Assembly (NCBI GenBank): GCA_027021365.1
Contig: JALUUM010000001.1
Span: forward strand, 62,001 to 126,000
DNA: 64,000 nt
Direction: 5' to 3'
Origin: Spirochaetales bacterium
GTDB lineage: Bacteria > Spirochaetota > Spirochaetia > SZUA-6
The notes beneath the pieces are model-generated. The model was given only the letters and a program-made list of their open reading frames with translations. It had not been told where the DNA came from and made no database searches. The position numbers and the translations under genes are program-made. Positions 18,495-27,477 of this stretch are shown here, piece after piece (the stretch's first letter is position 1; the number at the start of each line of letters is the position of its first letter).

Positions 18495-19252
18495 AGTTTG
18501 TCCTTTATCTGTTTTGCAATTGTCAAGTAATCATAAGCTCCGTTACTTTTAGCATTGTATTGAAAGATTGTCTTTCCATAGCCCGGTGCTTCTGCAAGAG
18601 AAATATTTACCCTTACCGGGTGTAATATAATTCCCTTTCCCAAATTTTTTATGATTTCGAGAATTATGGACCTGCTAAGTTTGGTTTTCTCTTTGAAAAA
18701 TGTTGGAATGATACCCTTTATCTTAATATTTGGATTGTAAATCTTCCTAATCTGATTTATTAGTTGTACCATTTCAGCCAATCCTTCCATAGCTAAAAAG
18801 TGGGTTTGCATTGGTATAAAGACTTCATTCGATGCTATAAGTGCCGAGATATTCATTAAAGTTAGTGTTGGAGGGGTGTCAAAAATTATATATTCAAATT
18901 CACTAGAAATTCTTTCAACAGTGTTGGCTAAAAGTAATCTTGCTTCCTTCATTTTTGAGAAATCTCTTTCAAAGGCTGTAAGTTTTCTTGAAGCAGGAAT
19001 TATTTTTAATGTTTTAAGATAAGTATCATGTATGATCTCCCCTAATTGTTTTCCGTTGGTTAGCAATGTGTAAAGATCTTTGCCTTTTTCCCTGGATTTA
19101 ATTCCAAGAGAAAGTGTTGCATGAGCTTGGGGGTCTGTATCAATTAGTAGAACGTTGTTACCCATGTGTGCCAGAGCAGCGGAAATATTTACTGCTGTTG
19201 TTGTTTTACCACTACCACCTTTTCTGTTGCTTATAGAAAGGATTCTCTGCAT
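18491..19252 (-). CDS. ParA/Soj-family ATPase linked to chemotaxis
   Basis: 253-residue ParA-type ATPase. Deviant Walker A KGGSGKTT with the signature lysine, Walker A' in LIDTDPQAHAT, Walker B in YIIFDTPPTL, and the C-terminal ILHPVRVNISLAEAPGYGKTI segment typical of Soj. No parB is nearby and the gene is fused translationally to cheA, so it is more likely a ParC-like protein that positions chemoreceptor arrays than a chromosome partition protein. A weak GAGG 14 nt before the ATG is the only ribosome site. Confidence 0.88.
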   Translation of the reverse strand: MQRILSISNRKGGSGKTTTAVNISAALAHMGNNVLLIDTDPQAHATLSLGIKSREKGKDLYTLLTNGKQLGEIIHDTYLKTLKIIPASRKLTAFERDFSKMKEARLLLANTVERISSEFEYIIFDTPPTLTLMNISALIASNEVFIPMQTHFLAMEGLAEMVQLINQIRKIYNPNIKIKGIIPTFFKEKTKLSRSIILEIIKNLGKGIILHPVRVNISLAEAPGYGKTIFQYNAKSNGAYDYLTIAKQIKDKL

Positions 19253-19253
19253 T

Positions 19254-20774
19254 TTAGCTGTTTAAAACCTCTCGAATTTTATAACCCAAATCTATCGCGC
19301 TGAAGGGTTTTGATATGAAAGGAAGTTTAATGTCACTGTTTATATGTACATTTCTTATGATATTTTCCGTATAACCTGATATTAATAAAACTTTAATCTT
19401 AGGATTTATCTTTTGAGCACATTTCACTATATCATTGCCACTGATCCCTGGCATTATTACATCTGTGAGGATCAAATCTATTTTGTTTAAGTTGTTCTCT
19501 ATTATAGATAATGCGTCACTACCCGATTCAGGGCTTGTTACAGAGTAGCCAAGAGCTCTTAGCATTTTCTCTATCATATTTCTTAAATCTTTATCATCTT
19601 CCACAAGTAAAATATTTTCTGTCCCATAAATATCTCTCTTGTTTTGTTTCCTGTGTTCTTTATTTGGTGTTTTTAATGTTGAAGGAAAATATATTTTAAA
19701 TGTTGTTCCTTTGTTTATTTCACTGTACACATTTATGAAACCGTTATAATGCTTTACAATACCAAAAACAGTTGAGAGGCCAAGCCCTGTACCTTTATCA
19801 GGTTTCTTGGTTGTAAAGAAGGGTTCAAATATTTTCTGTTTTGTTTGTTCGTCCATCCCAATACCGTTATCGCTAACAACAATTGCAACATAATCCCCTG
19901 GCAAAATTTCTGGGTGTTGTTTTGCGTAATTATTATCAAGATATATATTCTTTGTTTCTATCAGTATTTTTCCACCATTTGGCATCGCATCATGTGCATT
20001 TACCATTAGGTTCATTAGTATTTGTATCAATTGTCCTTTATCTATGTTTATCTTATTAATATCATGTTCAAGATTGGTTTCAAGAATTATATCTTCGCCA
20101 ATTAGGCTCTGTATCATCTTTTTGTTATTCAGGATAAGTTTATTCGGATTGATAATTTGATCTTGAAGAGATTCTTTCCTACTAAAAATTAGTAGCTGTT
20201 TTATAAGCTCTGTAGCCCTTTCTGCTGCCTTCCTGATTTCTCTAACATATGGCTTTTTAATTTCTCCCTTCGGATACTCTTCTATCAATATCAAATCACT
20301 TAGACCTATGATTGCTGTAAGAATATTTCTAAAATCATGTGAGATGCCTCCTGCTAACCTTCCGATTGATTCCATTTTTTGAGCTTGAATAAATTGTTCA
20401 TTAAGTTTCTCTTTTTCTTTCTCTAACTTTTTTAGAGCAGTTATATCATAAATTGTCTGTATGACCCCTTTAATTTTATTGTCACCATTTTTTATTAAAC
20501 GACTCTTAATTAATTTGTGATCATTGTCTTTTACTATTATTTCATCTTCTTGTTCTATTCCTGTTTCTAAAGTAGTTGCCGCATTAGTAAAAAGATCAGT
20601 CTCTAAAATTGTTTTTGAAACATTGTTTTTCAGTGAGTCATCTTTATTTTCTAAAAACTGGTTAATAAGTTCCTCTGCTTTCACATTTAACCAATTAATT
20701 TTTAAGTCCGAATCATAGAAAATTATTCCTACATTAATATTTTGTAATATTAATTCATTACTTTCCATTTTCAT
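19254..20774 (-). CDS. Hybrid sensor histidine kinase (PAS-HisKA-HATPase-REC)
   Basis: 506 residues, no membrane segment. PAS-like sensor (about 1-115), HisKA with the phospho-His in [20 protein letters not shown] (about 140), ATPase with N box [12 protein letters not shown] boxes VSDNGIGMD and [17 protein letters not shown], and a C-terminal receiver with acceptor Asp in [13 protein letters not shown]. Lies between parA and the small PAS-like gene, in the same operon, so it may report a cytoplasmic signal to the chemotaxis output. Overlaps the upstream gene by 17 nt. Confidence 0.92.
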   Translation of the reverse strand: MKMESNELILQNINVGIIFYDSDLKINWLNVKAEELINQFLENKDDSLKNNVSKTILETDLFTNAATTLETGIEQEDEIIVKDNDHKLIKSRLIKNGDNKIKGVIQTIYDITALKKLEKEKEKLNEQFIQAQKMESIGRLAGGISHDFRNILTAIIGLSDLILIEEYPKGEIKKPYVREIRKAAERATELIKQLLIFSRKESLQDQIINPNKLILNNKKMIQSLIGEDIILETNLEHDINKINIDKGQLIQILMNLMVNAHDAMPNGGKILIETKNIYLDNNYAKQHPEILPGDYVAIVVSDNGIGMDEQTKQKIFEPFFTTKKPDKGTGLGLSTVFGIVKHYNGFINVYSEINKGTTFKIYFPSTLKTPNKEHRKQNKRDIYGTENILLVEDDKDLRNMIEKMLRALGYSVTSPESGSDALSIIENNLNKIDLILTDVIMPGISGNDIVKCAQKINPKIKVLLISGYTENIIRNVHINSDIKLPFISKPFSAIDLGYKIREVLNS

Positions 20775-21084
20775 TCGCTTTTAGAAGGAATTCTATTATT
20801 TTAGTAAGTCTACCTTCGGTATTGAAAAAAGGTATCCCGTATGCCCGAATAAGTATTTTTTTTGATTCCGGATCGTCAAAAGTGAAATCTTTCATTATAG
20901 CTTTTTTTGTTTTTCTTACCTGTTGTATGGTCAGAGGAAAATAAATTTTACCTGCTATTTTCTTATCAATTCTTCTCTTTTTTCGGAAATTAATATATGC
21001 ATTGTTAAAACACGATCCTGATTGATTGGTTTCATCGATAATAAGAAAAGGAAATGGTATGGTATCTATTGATTTTTTTATCAT
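20758..21084 (-). CDS. Small PAS-like protein
   Basis: 108-residue protein. DTIPFPFLIIDETNQSGSCFN followed by AYINFRKK resembles the start of a PAS fold, and the end (IRAYGIPFFNTEGRLTKIIEFL) resembles its last strands. It has no output domain. Homology is inferred from pattern only. It is the first gene of the chemotaxis operon, with AGGAGGT 6 nt before the ATG and a sigma54-type promoter just upstream. It overlaps and may be translationally coupled to the hybrid kinase. It could be a stand-alone sensor or adaptor for that kinase. Confidence 0.65.
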   Translation of the reverse strand: MIKKSIDTIPFPFLIIDETNQSGSCFNNAYINFRKKRRIDKKIAGKIYFPLTIQQVRKTKKAIMKDFTFDDPESKKILIRAYGIPFFNTEGRLTKIIEFLLKANENGK

Positions 21085-21106
21085 TCTAACCTCCTATTTG
21101 GATTTC

Positions 21107-21121
21107 GCAATTAGTGTGCCA
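21107..21121 (-). promoter_or_regulatory. Sigma54-type promoter of the chemotaxis operon
   Basis: Minus-strand TGGCACACTAATTGC matches the -24/-12 consensus: GG at 21119-21120 and GC at 21107-21108 separated by exactly 10 nt. A start near 21095 would leave a short leader with AGGAGGT before the first ATG at 21084. No better sigma70 element was seen in this gap. Confidence 0.75.
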
Positions 21122-21221
21122 GGAATTATATAGAGATGAAATATATTTTATTTCATGTAATAACAACTAATTAAGTGATTTTTTCTTTTAATGTTAAATG
21201 AATATTGATTGATAAATAGAA

Positions 21222-21289
21222 TTAACTTTTGTTAACAGAATATTATTAACCCCGTTAGTTTAAGATTATATAAGTAATTATTCTAACGG
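21222..21289. promoter_or_regulatory. Inverted repeats upstream of the sigma54 promoter
   Basis: CCGTTAG (21252-21258) and CTAACGG (21283-21289) form a perfect inverted repeat 24 nt apart, and TTAAC-TTTT-GTTAA lies at 21222-21235. They sit roughly 100-170 bp upstream of the -24/-12 element, the usual distance of enhancer sites for NtrC-family activators. The outer repeat could instead be a weak terminator of the regulator gene ending at 21308; there is no U-run to favour that. Confidence 0.45.
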
Positions 21290-21307
21290 TTAAGAAAAGT
21301 TAAGAAT

Positions 21308-22720
21308 TTACCTTTTTTGATTTTTTTTCTTTTTCTTCTTCAGTCTCTTGCTTAATGCAGCCGGTGATATTCCGAGTAACCTTGCAGCTTGTATTTGGTT
21401 TGATGATCTTTTAATAGCCTCATTTACCAATATATCAATTGCTTCTTTTATAGTGGGAAAACTATTTTGAAAAATAAAGGTTTTTACTTTATCATACTCT
21501 CTAATGCTATATTCTTCTTTTATTTGCGTTTCCTTTAACAAGTTTTTAAAAGATGTTTCTCTTAGTTTTCCACTTTTACACTGGCTAACAGCATTATAAA
21601 TTATTGCACGTAATTCTCTTATATTGCCTGGAAAGTTATATGAAGAGAGTAAATCATACACTCCAGGTGAAATTTCAGCTATTTTTCTTGATAAATCTTT
21701 AGAGGCAATAGTGATATAATAGTCCGTAAGAATTGGTATATCATTTTTTCTTTCTCGCAATGGAGGAATGTTAATTTCATGGGTGAACAATCGGTAATAA
21801 AGGTCATTTCGAAATTTCCCTTCTTCTACAAGATGCTTCAAGTTTTTGTTTGTAGCACAAATTATTCGAACATCTGTTTTTCTAACATTATCTGAACCAA
21901 TAGGGAAGTACTCACCATTTTCTAAAAACCTTAATAATTTGATCTGAGAAGATAAATCCAGATCCGCTATTTCGTCAAGAAATAGCGTACCTTTTCTTGC
22001 TTTCTCAACTAAGCCCTCTCTTCTTTCAATTGCATTTGTAAATGAACCTTTTAAGTGTCCAAATAGTGTATCAGTAAATATGGTATCATCAAGTCCAGAG
22101 ACGTTAACCTTTATATATTCACCCTTTCGTCCGCTTAAGTGGTTGATAGCATCGGCTATCAATTCTTTACCAACACCTGTTTCACCAGTAATTAGGACAG
22201 GTTCATTACTCGTAGATATTGATTCAATGTAAATAAAAATTGATTTCATCTTGGGATCATTGGTGACAATATGTGAAAAAGCTTCACTGTTATACACTGT
22301 GTTTCTAAAGTAATTGTTTTTTAACTTCTCGTTTTCTGTTTTTATGCGATGCAATTGAAGAGCACGTTTTATTGTATTGATAAATTTAATCTTTTCGACA
22401 GGTTTTGTTAGGTAATCGAAGGCTCCAGCTTTTATGCATTCAACTGCAACGGGAACAGAATTTGTTCCTGTTATAACTATTATTTCAATATTTGGGTATC
22501 TATGACGAATTTCAGGAAGCAGTTTTCTGCCAGAGATCGAAGGCAGTGCTAAATCTAGGAGTATTAAGCTTATATTATTTTTAGCCAATATATCATTAAT
22601 CTTTATACCGTCATTAATAGTTACAACATTCTCAAACCCGTTCTTTTTGAGTATATATCTAAATAGGTTAGCAGTTTGTTCATCATCTTCTACGATAAGA
22701 ATTTGTTCTTCTCCACTCAT
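21308..22720 (-). CDS. NtrC-family response regulator with variant GAFTGA loop
   Basis: 470 residues: receiver (acceptor Asp in LILLDLALPSISG), central AAA+ domain with Walker A GETGVGKE, Walker B GTLFLDEIADL and sensor segment DVRIICATNKNL, and a C-terminal Fis-type helix-turn-helix (NQIQAARLLGISPAALSKRL) followed by a Lys-rich tail. The sigma54-contact loop reads GSFTNA instead of GAFTGA: the key Phe and Thr remain, but the second Gly is Asn. It lies just upstream of the sigma54-driven chemotaxis operon, so it is the obvious candidate activator. Its ATG overlaps the upstream kinase stop by 4 nt. Confidence 0.93.
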   Translation of the reverse strand: MSGEEQILIVEDDEQTANLFRYILKKNGFENVVTINDGIKINDILAKNNISLILLDLALPSISGRKLLPEIRHRYPNIEIIVITGTNSVPVAVECIKAGAFDYLTKPVEKIKFINTIKRALQLHRIKTENEKLKNNYFRNTVYNSEAFSHIVTNDPKMKSIFIYIESISTSNEPVLITGETGVGKELIADAINHLSGRKGEYIKVNVSGLDDTIFTDTLFGHLKGSFTNAIERREGLVEKARKGTLFLDEIADLDLSSQIKLLRFLENGEYFPIGSDNVRKTDVRIICATNKNLKHLVEEGKFRNDLYYRLFTHEINIPPLRERKNDIPILTDYYITIASKDLSRKIAEISPGVYDLLSSYNFPGNIRELRAIIYNAVSQCKSGKLRETSFKNLLKETQIKEEYSIREYDKVKTFIFQNSFPTIKEAIDILVNEAIKRSSNQIQAARLLGISPAALSKRLKKKKKKNQKR

Positions 22721-25035
22721 TTTAAGGCTTTTTTTATACTCTTTGCTAATTCTTCAGGAGTAAAGGGTTTATTGAGAAAACTGAGTATACCCATTCTATT
22801 AAGTTCTTCCATTGCATTCGGCATGTAACCGCTGCATGCTATTATAGGTATATCAGGTTTTATTTTCAATATTTGTTGGGCTAATTCGATCCCGTTTAGG
22901 ATTGGCATGTCTATGTCTGTTATCACTAAATCAAAACTGTCTTTGTACTGCTTAAACATATTTAATGCTTTCATACTATCTGAGGTGGCTTCTATTTCAT
23001 AACCTAATTTTCTTAAGATTCTTTCCCATATATTAAGAAGTTCTTTTTCATCATCTACAAAGAGTATCTTTCCCTTTCCTACGGGTAAATCATTTGTTGC
23101 TCTGTTTTGTTTGGGATTTTCTAAAGAATGGATCTTAGCAATTGGAAGAATAATTTCAAAAGTTGTTCCTTTATTTACAATACTGCTTACTGCAATTTTT
23201 CCACCGAGTTTTTTTATAATTCCATTGGTTAAGGTTAATCCTAAACCGGTTCCTTGATGTTTTGTTTTTGTAGTAAAAAAGGGATCAAATATTTTGTCTA
23301 ATATTGATTCCGGTATACCTGTACCTGTGTCTCGGATAGAAAGCTTTACATATTTCCCGGGGTTAAGATCATAAGCCCTGGAGTCTGAATTAATAAGAAT
23401 ATTTTCAAGTGTTATTTCTATTAATCCACGATTGTTCTTAAGTGCCTGGCGCGCATTGATGCATAAATTCATAATTACTTGATGGAGTAAAATTGGATTA
23501 GCTAGGATTATATCTTCTTTTGCATTTATTATTAGATTTAATTCTATGGTTTTTGGAAAAGTAGCACGGAATAATTTTACTCTTTCTTTTAAGATAGGTG
23601 TCAACTCAATTGGTTCTAACTCATCTTCTTTGCTTATAGATGCAAAGATTTGTTTAACAAGTTCTTTGCCTCGTTCACCAGCTTTGTATACTTGGTTTAA
23701 TTGTTCGAAAAATGGTGAATCCTTTCCAACTTCTGAAATTAGTATATCGGTATAACCGATTATGATGCCAAGTATATTATTAAAATCATGGGCAATACCA
23801 CTTGCAAGGGCTCCTATTGCTTCCATTTTTTGTGACTCTTTTAGTTTTCTCTCCAATAAATATTCTTTTGTAATATCTTTTCCCAATGCAACAAAATGCG
23901 TGGGTTCATTGTATTCATTTTTAATTGGTAATACTAAAATCGAGAGTTGCTTATGTTTATCTCCTGGTATTTTTAGGGAAATATTACCAAGCCATGTTTT
24001 TCCTTTAAGAAATGCATTTCTCATTTTATTATATGATTTTTCGGATTTAATTTTTTGTTTAATAGCATCAATATTCGTTATTTCTTCTTTCTTTAAACCA
24101 AAATATTTCTTAAAAGCTCTGTTGTAATTGATTATTTGCCCGCTTGAATTAAAAATCACAATAGAAACATCAGGTACATTATCTATTATTTTGGATATTA
24201 GAAGTCTTCGCTGCTCAGATTGAGAGTATTTTTTCATTAAGCTATGTAGTTTTTCTTTACTGTTTTCTAGTGCGGCTGATATGCCTAATATTTTGCTTTT
24301 TAGAATTTCTTCTTCATATTTGTTCTTGGTAATATCTTTAAAAAGGATTATTTTTATTTTTTGACTATTTTTATTAATATTTGGAAAATCATTTATGAAA
24401 GAAACCTTTTCATTTATATAAATTTTTTTACCGCTCTTTGAAATAAGAGTTTTATAATTCGGATTGTCATATTCTTTTTCTACTTTGTAAATATCTTTTA
24501 TTTTTTTGCCTGTTAGATTAATAGATTTACAACCCAGTATTGTTTTGGCTGTGTCATTAATGAATATTATTTTATCATTTGCATCGGTAGCGATAACTCC
24601 CTCGCCAAGACTGTTTATGATTTTATAATAGTAACTGTTTTCCGATCTTATATTTATATCCTTGTTGTATTTGTGAAGAGCCATCTCTAAATTGGAGATT
24701 AATTCTTCTTCACTAAAAGGTTTAACAATGTAACCATAAGGTTCCGTTATTTTTGCACGATTTATTGTATTATCGTCCGCATAAGCAGTCAAATATATGA
24801 AAGGAATTTGTTTTTGGTTCTTAAGAATATTCGCAATTTCAATACCGTCTAGTTTCCCCGGCAGCTTAATATCAATAAAGGCAAAGTCGATAGGTTTTTT
24901 TTCTGTTACAGAGAGGGCATCTTCTCCGGTTGTAACAATATCTACTACATTGTAATTTGCATCCTCAAGAATAGATTTAATATCTTCTGCTACAATATAT
25001 TCATCCTCTATAATGATTATATTTTTTGGTTTCAT
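22717..25035 (-). CDS. Hybrid sensor kinase REC-PAS-PAS-HisKA-HATPase-REC
   Basis: 772 residues, soluble. N-terminal receiver (IIIIEDEYIVAEDI, acceptor in FAFIDIKLPG), two PAS domains (about 135-240 and 285-385, GVIATDANDKIIFIN and DVSIVIFNSSGQIINYN), HisKA with EAIGALASGIAHDFNNILG, ATPase with GTGIPESILDKIFDPFF and GTGLGLTLTNGIIKKLGG, and a C-terminal receiver with DLVITDIDMPILNG. It receives phosphate at the N-terminal receiver, probably from the kinase encoded directly upstream, and may pass it to the NtrC-like regulator downstream. The three genes overlap by 4 nt, so a phosphorelay is likely. Confidence 0.93.
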   Translation of the reverse strand: MKPKNIIIIEDEYIVAEDIKSILEDANYNVVDIVTTGEDALSVTEKKPIDFAFIDIKLPGKLDGIEIANILKNQKQIPFIYLTAYADDNTINRAKITEPYGYIVKPFSEEELISNLEMALHKYNKDINIRSENSYYYKIINSLGEGVIATDANDKIIFINDTAKTILGCKSINLTGKKIKDIYKVEKEYDNPNYKTLISKSGKKIYINEKVSFINDFPNINKNSQKIKIILFKDITKNKYEEEILKSKILGISAALENSKEKLHSLMKKYSQSEQRRLLISKIIDNVPDVSIVIFNSSGQIINYNRAFKKYFGLKKEEITNIDAIKQKIKSEKSYNKMRNAFLKGKTWLGNISLKIPGDKHKQLSILVLPIKNEYNEPTHFVALGKDITKEYLLERKLKESQKMEAIGALASGIAHDFNNILGIIIGYTDILISEVGKDSPFFEQLNQVYKAGERGKELVKQIFASISKEDELEPIELTPILKERVKLFRATFPKTIELNLIINAKEDIILANPILLHQVIMNLCINARQALKNNRGLIEITLENILINSDSRAYDLNPGKYVKLSIRDTGTGIPESILDKIFDPFFTTKTKHQGTGLGLTLTNGIIKKLGGKIAVSSIVNKGTTFEIILPIAKIHSLENPKQNRATNDLPVGKGKILFVDDEKELLNIWERILRKLGYEIEATSDSMKALNMFKQYKDSFDLVITDIDMPILNGIELAQQILKIKPDIPIIACSGYMPNAMEELNRMGILSFLNKPFTPEELAKSIKKALK

Positions 25036-26372
25036 ATTTCATCACCTGTAAAGATAATGCTTGCTATTGTATACTTTCCATTTCTTTCTATGGAAAATTC
25101 TCCCTTGAGTTGTTTTGTTAATATATTGACTAACTTTAGGCCAAAAGAAGGTTGTAAGCTACCGATTGTTTTTGGCATTCGTTGTCCATTATCTTTTACG
25201 GATAAATATACCATTTTATTGTTCCTCTTTGTAATGTTAATTTCCAGTTCACCATCATTATTGTTTATTATTCCATGTTTTAATGAATTAGAGATTAATT
25301 CATTTAAAATTAGAGCACAGTACATTAGTTGACTCTCATTCAGGTTAATTGGATTTACTTCAATTTTAATATTAATATTTTGTCTGTCAATTGAAAAAAT
25401 ATTTAGCAAATTATTGACCAACTTATAAATAAATGTTTCAAAATTGAATCTATTTGAGTAGTTTGATTTGTAAAAACTTTCGTAGAAAATTGACATGGTA
25501 CGTATTTTGTTTAAAAAACTTTTGACTATATCTTTTACAGTTTGGTTTTCTATTTCTTTAGTTCTCAAACGAAGTATACTTGATATTAGCTGAAGATTGT
25601 TTTTTATTCTATGCTGTATTTCTTGCGTAATTAAATCTTTTTCTTTAAGAGCTAATAGCAGCTTTTCTTCTGTTTTTTTTAGTTCTGTAATGTCATTAAT
25701 TATTCCACAGAGATACGTCACTCTGTCATGTTTTTGATTTTTAAATATTTTTCCTTCATTGACGGCCCATTTTATATTGCCATTGGATGTTAATATGCGA
25801 TGTTCTAATTTAAATGATTTTGCCTGGCAAGATGAACAGTTATTAATCACATCGTGTATTTTGGGAATATCATCTTTATAAACAAATTTCATTGCATCTT
25901 CAAAATCAATATGATGTATCTTACTGTCTAAACCAAGAAACTCAGAAAGAGCTTTGCTTAAAATAATTTTTTTATTGTCAATATCCAGAATCCATGCTTT
26001 TATTCTTTCCAGGTGTAAACCATATTTCTTTATAATTTCAGATTCTTGTTGATATATGGGATTCTTTAAAGCTGCTAAAGTAAAAATGAAAAATTGCGAA
26101 ATATAGTTTTTCTTATATAGGGGTTCCGCCCTCCCGAAAAGTTCGTTTTGATTTCCTCGCACTTTGCATTTGATTTCAATTTGATCATCTGAAGTGTTTT
26201 TTAGATAATCACAACTGACAATTTTTTTATTTTTGGGAAGCTCAAATACAAGAATATCATTGATATTTTTGCCAATTAATTCACTTTCAGTTAGATTTGT
26301 GATTATCATAGCATATTTATTCACAAAAGTGATTTTATTTGAATTATTACATAGAAATATAGCTGTTTTCAT
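25032..26372 (-). CDS. Sensor histidine kinase, PAS and HisKA_2 type
   Basis: 446 residues, soluble. N-terminal PAS-like region, a second PAS (about 115-230, ending VTYLCGIINDITELKKTEEKL), then a HisKA_2 dimerisation domain (LITQEIQHRIKNNLQLISSIL with the phospho-His) and an ATPase domain with LILNELISNSLKHG and LSVKDNGQRMP. HisKA_2 kinases often pair with receivers lacking DNA-binding output. First gene of a three-gene unit; no clear SD before the ATG. Confidence 0.9.
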   Translation of the reverse strand: MKTAIFLCNNSNKITFVNKYAMIITNLTESELIGKNINDILVFELPKNKKIVSCDYLKNTSDDQIEIKCKVRGNQNELFGRAEPLYKKNYISQFFIFTLAALKNPIYQQESEIIKKYGLHLERIKAWILDIDNKKIILSKALSEFLGLDSKIHHIDFEDAMKFVYKDDIPKIHDVINNCSSCQAKSFKLEHRILTSNGNIKWAVNEGKIFKNQKHDRVTYLCGIINDITELKKTEEKLLLALKEKDLITQEIQHRIKNNLQLISSILRLRTKEIENQTVKDIVKSFLNKIRTMSIFYESFYKSNYSNRFNFETFIYKLVNNLLNIFSIDRQNINIKIEVNPINLNESQLMYCALILNELISNSLKHGIINNNDGELEINITKRNNKMVYLSVKDNGQRMPKTIGSLQPSFGLKLVNILTKQLKGEFSIERNGKYTIASIIFTGDEI

Positions 26373-26865
26373 AATCCATTTCTTAGCTACTTACAAGATT
26401 AACCAAATAATTCATTTTAAATTTATTATTTTATTATCAATAATAAAATAACCTGAATTGAGTATATATATTACCAATTTTGGGTTAAAAAAGGGGATGA
26501 GTCAAAGAAGAGCTACCTATTTAACATTTATTTGAAGAGTTTCTAAATACTCTTTAGGAAATCAACTTATATGTCGGATAGGAGAAGTTTATTTTCAGGA
26601 GGCATTTATCTTGAAATTGACTATTTAATAAAGAAGAATTACATATCAGAAAAAGGCTGACTATAAGTGCAGTAATAAGGATTCTTTTACAAGAAAAGTC
26701 AGGGTTCTTTCAAAGCTGAACAATGACCTGGTAACAAAGCTGGCCGGGTATTTCATGGGCGCTGTAGTGAACAAGAAGTAGGTGTCCTTTCGCGGGATGG
26801 ACACGCTATTCTGCTTTCATTAACATATCCCATACTGAAAGCAAAACCAGGAGGAGGCATGCAAT
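26373..26865 (+). other. Intergenic region with an unrecognised gene remnant
   Basis: The first part is very AT-rich. At 26632-26781 the plus strand has a 49-codon frame without a start codon, ending TKLAGYFMGAVVNKK-stop, and another frame at 26573 begins MSDRRSLFSGGIYLEIDYL and stops after about 28 codons. These could be two pieces of one decayed gene; the family was not recognised. Between this and the cyclase gene lie two inverted repeats: GTGTCC/GGACAC (26782-26804) and TGCTTTCA/TGAAAGCA (26812-26843). Neither is followed by a T-run. Confidence 0.4.
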
Positions 26866-27477
26866 ATGTTTATCGATGTTTCAATGGTAATCAGGCCCGG
26901 CAGTTTTTTCAGAAGGGGGGTATCCCCCGTGGAAATCGGTAAGAAAAAGTTCCTGGAAGGAACAAGGGAGGAATTCGAAGCAACGGTGATTGCCATGCCG
27001 GCGCATACTTCCACTCACATAGACCTTGTTTTCCCCGAGAGGATGATCGCGCCTGAAATGATGGTTGGAAGGGGAGTACTTATCGATGTTCACGGAATAT
27101 CGGGGGATATGATAAGAATGGCTGACTTCGAGGAAAAGATAGAAATCGGTCAGTCTGATTATGTCTTTTTCAGAACAGACTGGGATAGGTTTGCAGGAAC
27201 AGAGAGATACTTCGAGCATCCTCAGCTTTCGCGGGAGATTCTCGATTGGCTTATTGAAAAGAAGATTTATGCAGTCGGAATAGATACCCAGGGGCTTGCA
27301 AGGGATCCGCTTCACGGAGAGTATGACAGGCTGATGGCGGAGAATGATATCAATGTAATAGAGAACTTGAGCAATCTGAAGGCGATAAATGGAGAAGAAA
27401 GCTTTAAAGTCTACTGTTTTCCGTTGAAAATAGAAGGTATAGATGCAATACCAGCAAGGGTGGTGGTGGAGCAATGA
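26866..27477 (+). CDS. Cyclase-family metal-dependent hydrolase
   Basis: 203 residues of the cyclase family (PF04199), which includes arylformamidase and other metal-dependent amide or lactone hydrolases. The metal-binding signature appears as PAHTSTHIDL near residue 45 (family form HxGTHxD, with Ser for Gly), followed by FFRTDWDRF, VGIDTQGLARDP and a C-terminal FPLKIEGIDAIPARVV. The start ATG has AGGAGGAGG 8 nt upstream. Shares a 4-nt overlap with the VOC gene. The substrate is unknown; a kynurenine formamidase role is possible but no kynurenine genes are near. Confidence 0.85.
   Translation: MFIDVSMVIRPGSFFRRGVSPVEIGKKKFLEGTREEFEATVIAMPAHTSTHIDLVFPERMIAPEMMVGRGVLIDVHGISGDMIRMADFEEKIEIGQSDYVFFRTDWDRFAGTERYFEHPQLSREILDWLIEKKIYAVGIDTQGLARDPLHGEYDRLMAENDINVIENLSNLKAINGEESFKVYCFPLKIEGIDAIPARVVVEQ

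Noticed and set aside
17875..18552. 225-codon plus-strand frame opposite cheA
   Set aside because: Antisense of a confirmed gene in AT-rich DNA, with simple hydrophobic composition.
18491..19252. Chromosome partition parA or plasmid origin
   Set aside because: No parB or parS-like repeats nearby and the gene is embedded in a che operon.
26782..26804. GTGTCC/GGACAC hairpin as a terminator
   Set aside because: There is no T-run after it on either strand.
26881..27474. 197-codon minus-strand frame opposite the cyclase gene
   Set aside because: The plus-strand frame has the family motifs and ribosome site.
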